Of a stretch of DNA of 64,000 bases, positions 62,465 through 64,000 are shown piece after piece. The notes beneath the pieces were generated by a model. That model was not told where the DNA came from and ran no database searches. It worked only from the letters and a program-made list of their open reading frames with translations. The position numbers and the translations under genes were made by a program. The stretch lies in contig NZ_PCPS01000002.1 in assembly GCF_002975405.1 (NCBI RefSeq), positions 744,001 through 808,000 of the forward strand, in the 5' to 3' direction. How positions within the stretch are numbered: position 1 is the first letter of the stretch; the number at the start of each line of letters is the position of its first letter. The DNA is from Arthrobacter sp. MYb229 (lineage in GTDB: Bacteria; Actinomycetota; Actinomycetes; Actinomycetales; Micrococcaceae).

Positions 62465-62595
62465 TTGCGGTTAATGACCCAGGCAAAACTTGCGCAGTGT
62501 TCACCCGCAGTTGGTTCGCCCGGTGGCCTTGCGCCGAGATACTGGATTAGTTAGCGTCCGGGGGCGCAAGATAGTTGTGTCGGTCCGGATGGTTT

Positions 62596-62754
62596 CTAGG
62601 AACCGTCGCGGGTACCGAACTTGCCGTCGACTTCGTCGGCAGACTTGGTGGCTTCGGCGGTAGTGGGGGACTCTTCCTGCCAGATCTCTTCCAGATCCGC
62701 GGCTAGTTCGGCTTCCTGCGCTTTTTTATTAGGTGCGTTCGGATCACTGGTCAT
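62596..62754 (-). CDS. Small acidic protein, 52 residues
   Basis: An ATG-to-TAG frame. The protein begins MTSDPNAPNKKAQEAE, continues LAADLEEIWQEESPT and ends DEVDGKFGTRDGS. It is strongly acidic, probably helical in the middle, with one Trp and no Cys. No family is recognised and the ribosome site is weak. Amino-acid composition, compact length and stop-bounded frame in an otherwise empty 568-bp gap support a real gene; the rest of 62412-62979 is terminator and promoter DNA. Confidence 0.6.
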   Translation of the reverse strand: MTSDPNAPNKKAQEAELAADLEEIWQEESPTTAEATKSADEVDGKFGTRDGS

Positions 62755-62885
62755 GCGCCCAGTCTAGCCAGAATTACTGGGATCGGAGAGGGCTGAGTAG
62801 AAAAATTTTTGGAAATTAAATTACTAGTCAGAGCTGAAATGGCCCACCTTCTTTGAAATCGAGGAAAAGTTTGTTGCGCGACATG

Positions 62886-62946
62886 GTTGACGCTTCAACT
62901 TAAATAGTGCAATACTGGTACCAGCAAAACAAATTGAAACGTCAAC
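62886..62946 (+). promoter_or_regulatory. Promoter of the YceI gene inside an inverted repeat
   Basis: -35 TTGACG (62887-62892), 18 bases, -10 AATACT (62911-62916). The 13-bp element GTTGACGCTTCAA (62886-62898), which holds the -35, recurs inverted at 62934-62946 with one mismatch. CTGGTACCAG at 62916-62925 is a perfect palindrome near the start point. The layout suggests repression by a dimer pair. Confidence 0.5.
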
Positions 62947-62979
62947 TACAGTGTTGGCGATGACGACAAGGAACTGAAA

Positions 62980-63537
62980 ATGACTGTATCTGCAACTTCA
63001 CCACTGACCGTCGGCGCCTGGACCCTGGACGCTTCGCACTCGGAAATCGGATTCTCGGTTCGCCACGCAGGTGTTTCCAAAGTTCGCGGCAGCTTCCAGG
63101 ATTTCGAGGCAACCTTGAACGTTGGCCAGAGCCTGGAAGAGTCCTCGATCGAAGCTACCGTTCAGATCGCTTCGGTCAACACCAAGGATGCAAACCGTGA
63201 CGGTCACCTGACAAGCGCGGACTTCTTCAATGCCGAGGAATTCCCGGTTATGACCTTCAAGTCCACCGGCACCAAGGGCGACGCTGAAGACTTCGTTCTC
63301 GTTGGCGACCTGACCATCCGCGGCGTCACCAAGCAGGTTGAGTTCGCAGCTGAGCTCGGCGGCCAGGTGGTAGACGCCTTCGGCGCAACCCGTGCAGGCT
63401 TCTTCGCCTCCACCACCATCTCCCGCAAGGAATTCGGTATTACCTGGAACGCGGCTCTCGAAGCAGGCGGCGTTTTGGTCAGCGACAAGGTCAAGATCGA
63501 AATCGACGCTTCTTTCGTCCTGCCAACCGCAGAATAA
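62980..63537 (+). CDS. YceI-family lipid-binding-like protein
   Basis: A 185-residue YceI protein, a lipocalin-like barrel that in characterised members binds polyprenoids. WTLDASHSEIGFSVRHAGVSKVRGSF is the family start, KDANRDGHLTSADFFNAEEFPVMTFKST the middle and RKEFGITWNAAL the end. No signal peptide, so cytoplasmic. The codon choice is strongly biased to C-ending codons, hinting at high expression. Monocistronic, ended by an 18 to 19-bp hairpin. Confidence 0.92.
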   Translation: MTVSATSPLTVGAWTLDASHSEIGFSVRHAGVSKVRGSFQDFEATLNVGQSLEESSIEATVQIASVNTKDANRDGHLTSADFFNAEEFPVMTFKSTGTKGDAEDFVLVGDLTIRGVTKQVEFAAELGGQVVDAFGATRAGFFASTTISRKEFGITWNAALEAGGVLVSDKVKIEIDASFVLPTAE

Positions 63538-63581
63538 GCTCCCGAAGCCATCTATGGGGGATGGCAAAGGGCCGATACAGG

Positions 63582-63623
63582 CAGAGACCTGGCGATGCGC
63601 GAAAGCGCATCGCCAGGTCTCTG
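63582..63623. terminator. Perfect long hairpin between yceI and the DUF4190 gene
   Basis: A 19-bp perfect stem closed by a GAAA tetraloop (63601-63604), between convergent genes. A GNRA loop on a long GC-rich stem makes it very stable; no long T-run on either side. Confidence 0.8.
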
Positions 63624-63657
63624 TCGTTAACCGTGCTAGGCGGACGGTGCGCAGCGA

Positions 63658-64000
63658 TTACGAGAATTCGGAGTACATGGCATCGGTTCCGGCAAAGGTG
63701 ACCGCCATGACGATCATCAAAATTATGTAGAGCAACCCGATAATTCCGAATATGGTCCCGATCCAGCCGGTCACCTTGCCGACCGTGGCGTCGGTGTTGA
63801 ATTCCCGTTCGGCCCTTTTGGCCTTCGAAATGGCGATTGGCCCCAAGATGATGCCTACGACGAATAGCGAAATGATACCCAAGATCATCGATGTCTGCGC
63901 CAACTGGGAACCTTGGACATGCTGCTGCGGATAAGCGTATCCGGGGTAGCCCGGTGCTGCACCAAATTGCTGGTTCTGGCCAGGGGTCTGGTACGGGTAC
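63658..64000 (-). CDS. DUF4190 membrane protein, N-terminus outside the window
   Basis: The visible 113 residues begin inside a Pro, Gly, Gln and Tyr-rich tail (YPYQTPGQNQQFG, then PGYPGYAYPQQ) and continue into a DUF4190 domain with two TMs: ILGIISLFVVGIILGPIAI, a basic loop SKAKRAEREFN, then GWIGTIFGIIGLLYIILMIVMAV. The true start lies beyond 64000. Such proteins are common in actinobacteria; function unknown. The basic loop faces the cytoplasm by the positive-inside rule. Confidence 0.82.
   Translation of the reverse strand, partial: YPYQTPGQNQQFGAAPGYPGYAYPQQHVQGSQLAQTSMILGIISLFVVGIILGPIAISKAKRAEREFNTDATVGKVTGWIGTIFGIIGLLYIILMIVMAVTFAGTDAMYSEFS

Noticed and set aside
1-64000. CRISPR arrays, tRNA or rRNA genes, insertion sequences
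   Set aside because: No spaced direct repeats, no cloverleaf or rRNA-like segments, no transposase-like protein and no terminal inverted repeats were seen by eye. A tRNAscan/Rfam search would be decisive.

Overview
The window is high-GC DNA from an actinobacterium, most likely Arthrobacter sensu lato (Micrococcaceae, e.g. Glutamicibacter/Arthrobacter). The evidence is a copper amine oxidase whose active-site residues line up with the A. globiformis phenylethylamine oxidase at a constant offset of 7, a QsuB/QsuD-type shikimate module as in Corynebacterium and Arthrobacter, many GTG starts, ATGA/GTGA overlaps and a DUF4190 protein with a proline-rich tail. It is a chromosomal stretch devoted to importing and breaking down small nitrogen, carbon and sulfur compounds. 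I see no rRNA, tRNA, CRISPR, phage or insertion sequence.

Layout. (1) 1-6804: a minus-strand operon of RidA-like protein, DUF1028 Ntn-hydrolase, M20D amidohydrolase and aspartase, then an MHS-family importer and a divergent LysR regulator. A duplicated promoter/operator module (two CTG-N5-CAG sites exactly 31 bp apart plus a TTAGAC-N18-AATRCT promoter) precedes both the operon and the importer gene. (2) 6813-11576: amine catabolism, with a TetR regulator, copper amine oxidase, His-rich membrane protein and aldehyde dehydrogenase. (3) 11744-16474: NCS1 permease, YtcJ-like amidohydrolase and APC permease; a degenerate copy of the LysR site lies upstream. (4) 16797-23529: acyl-CoA synthetase and an oligopeptide ABC importer with a fused double ATPase. 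(5) 23668-31055: an HxlR/NmrA pair, aldehyde dehydrogenase, Nudix hydrolase, acyl-CoA dehydrogenase, an orphan amino-acid-type binding protein and a 3-hydroxybutyrate-dehydrogenase-like SDR. (6) 31227-36264: shikimate utilisation (MHS importer, QsuD, QsuB, IclR). (7) 36383-40243: YeiH with a divergent LysR, a class I aminotransferase and a small excisionase-type HTH protein.

(8) 40288-48791 is the most interesting accessory block. TetR and a formylglycine-generating enzyme (FGE) are transcribed one way. The other way run a YtcJ-like amidohydrolase, an SsuA/NMT1-type lipoprotein, two permeases, an ATPase and a cytoplasmic sulfatase with a Cys-type CxPxR site, the last five in overlapping frames. 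The block encodes its own sulfatase-activating enzyme, which fits import and intracellular cleavage of an unknown sulfate ester.

(9) 49154-64000: malic enzyme, a small secreted protein, a DUF4262 protein beside a gene-poor decayed stretch (52400-53444), a CitE-like lyase, alanine dehydrogenase with an AGCS alanine symporter, an FAH-family hydrolase, an OpuC-type osmoprotectant importer, a 52-residue acidic protein, a YceI protein and a truncated DUF4190 membrane protein at the edge. Strong hairpins, several with a T-run on the proper strand, mark most operon ends.
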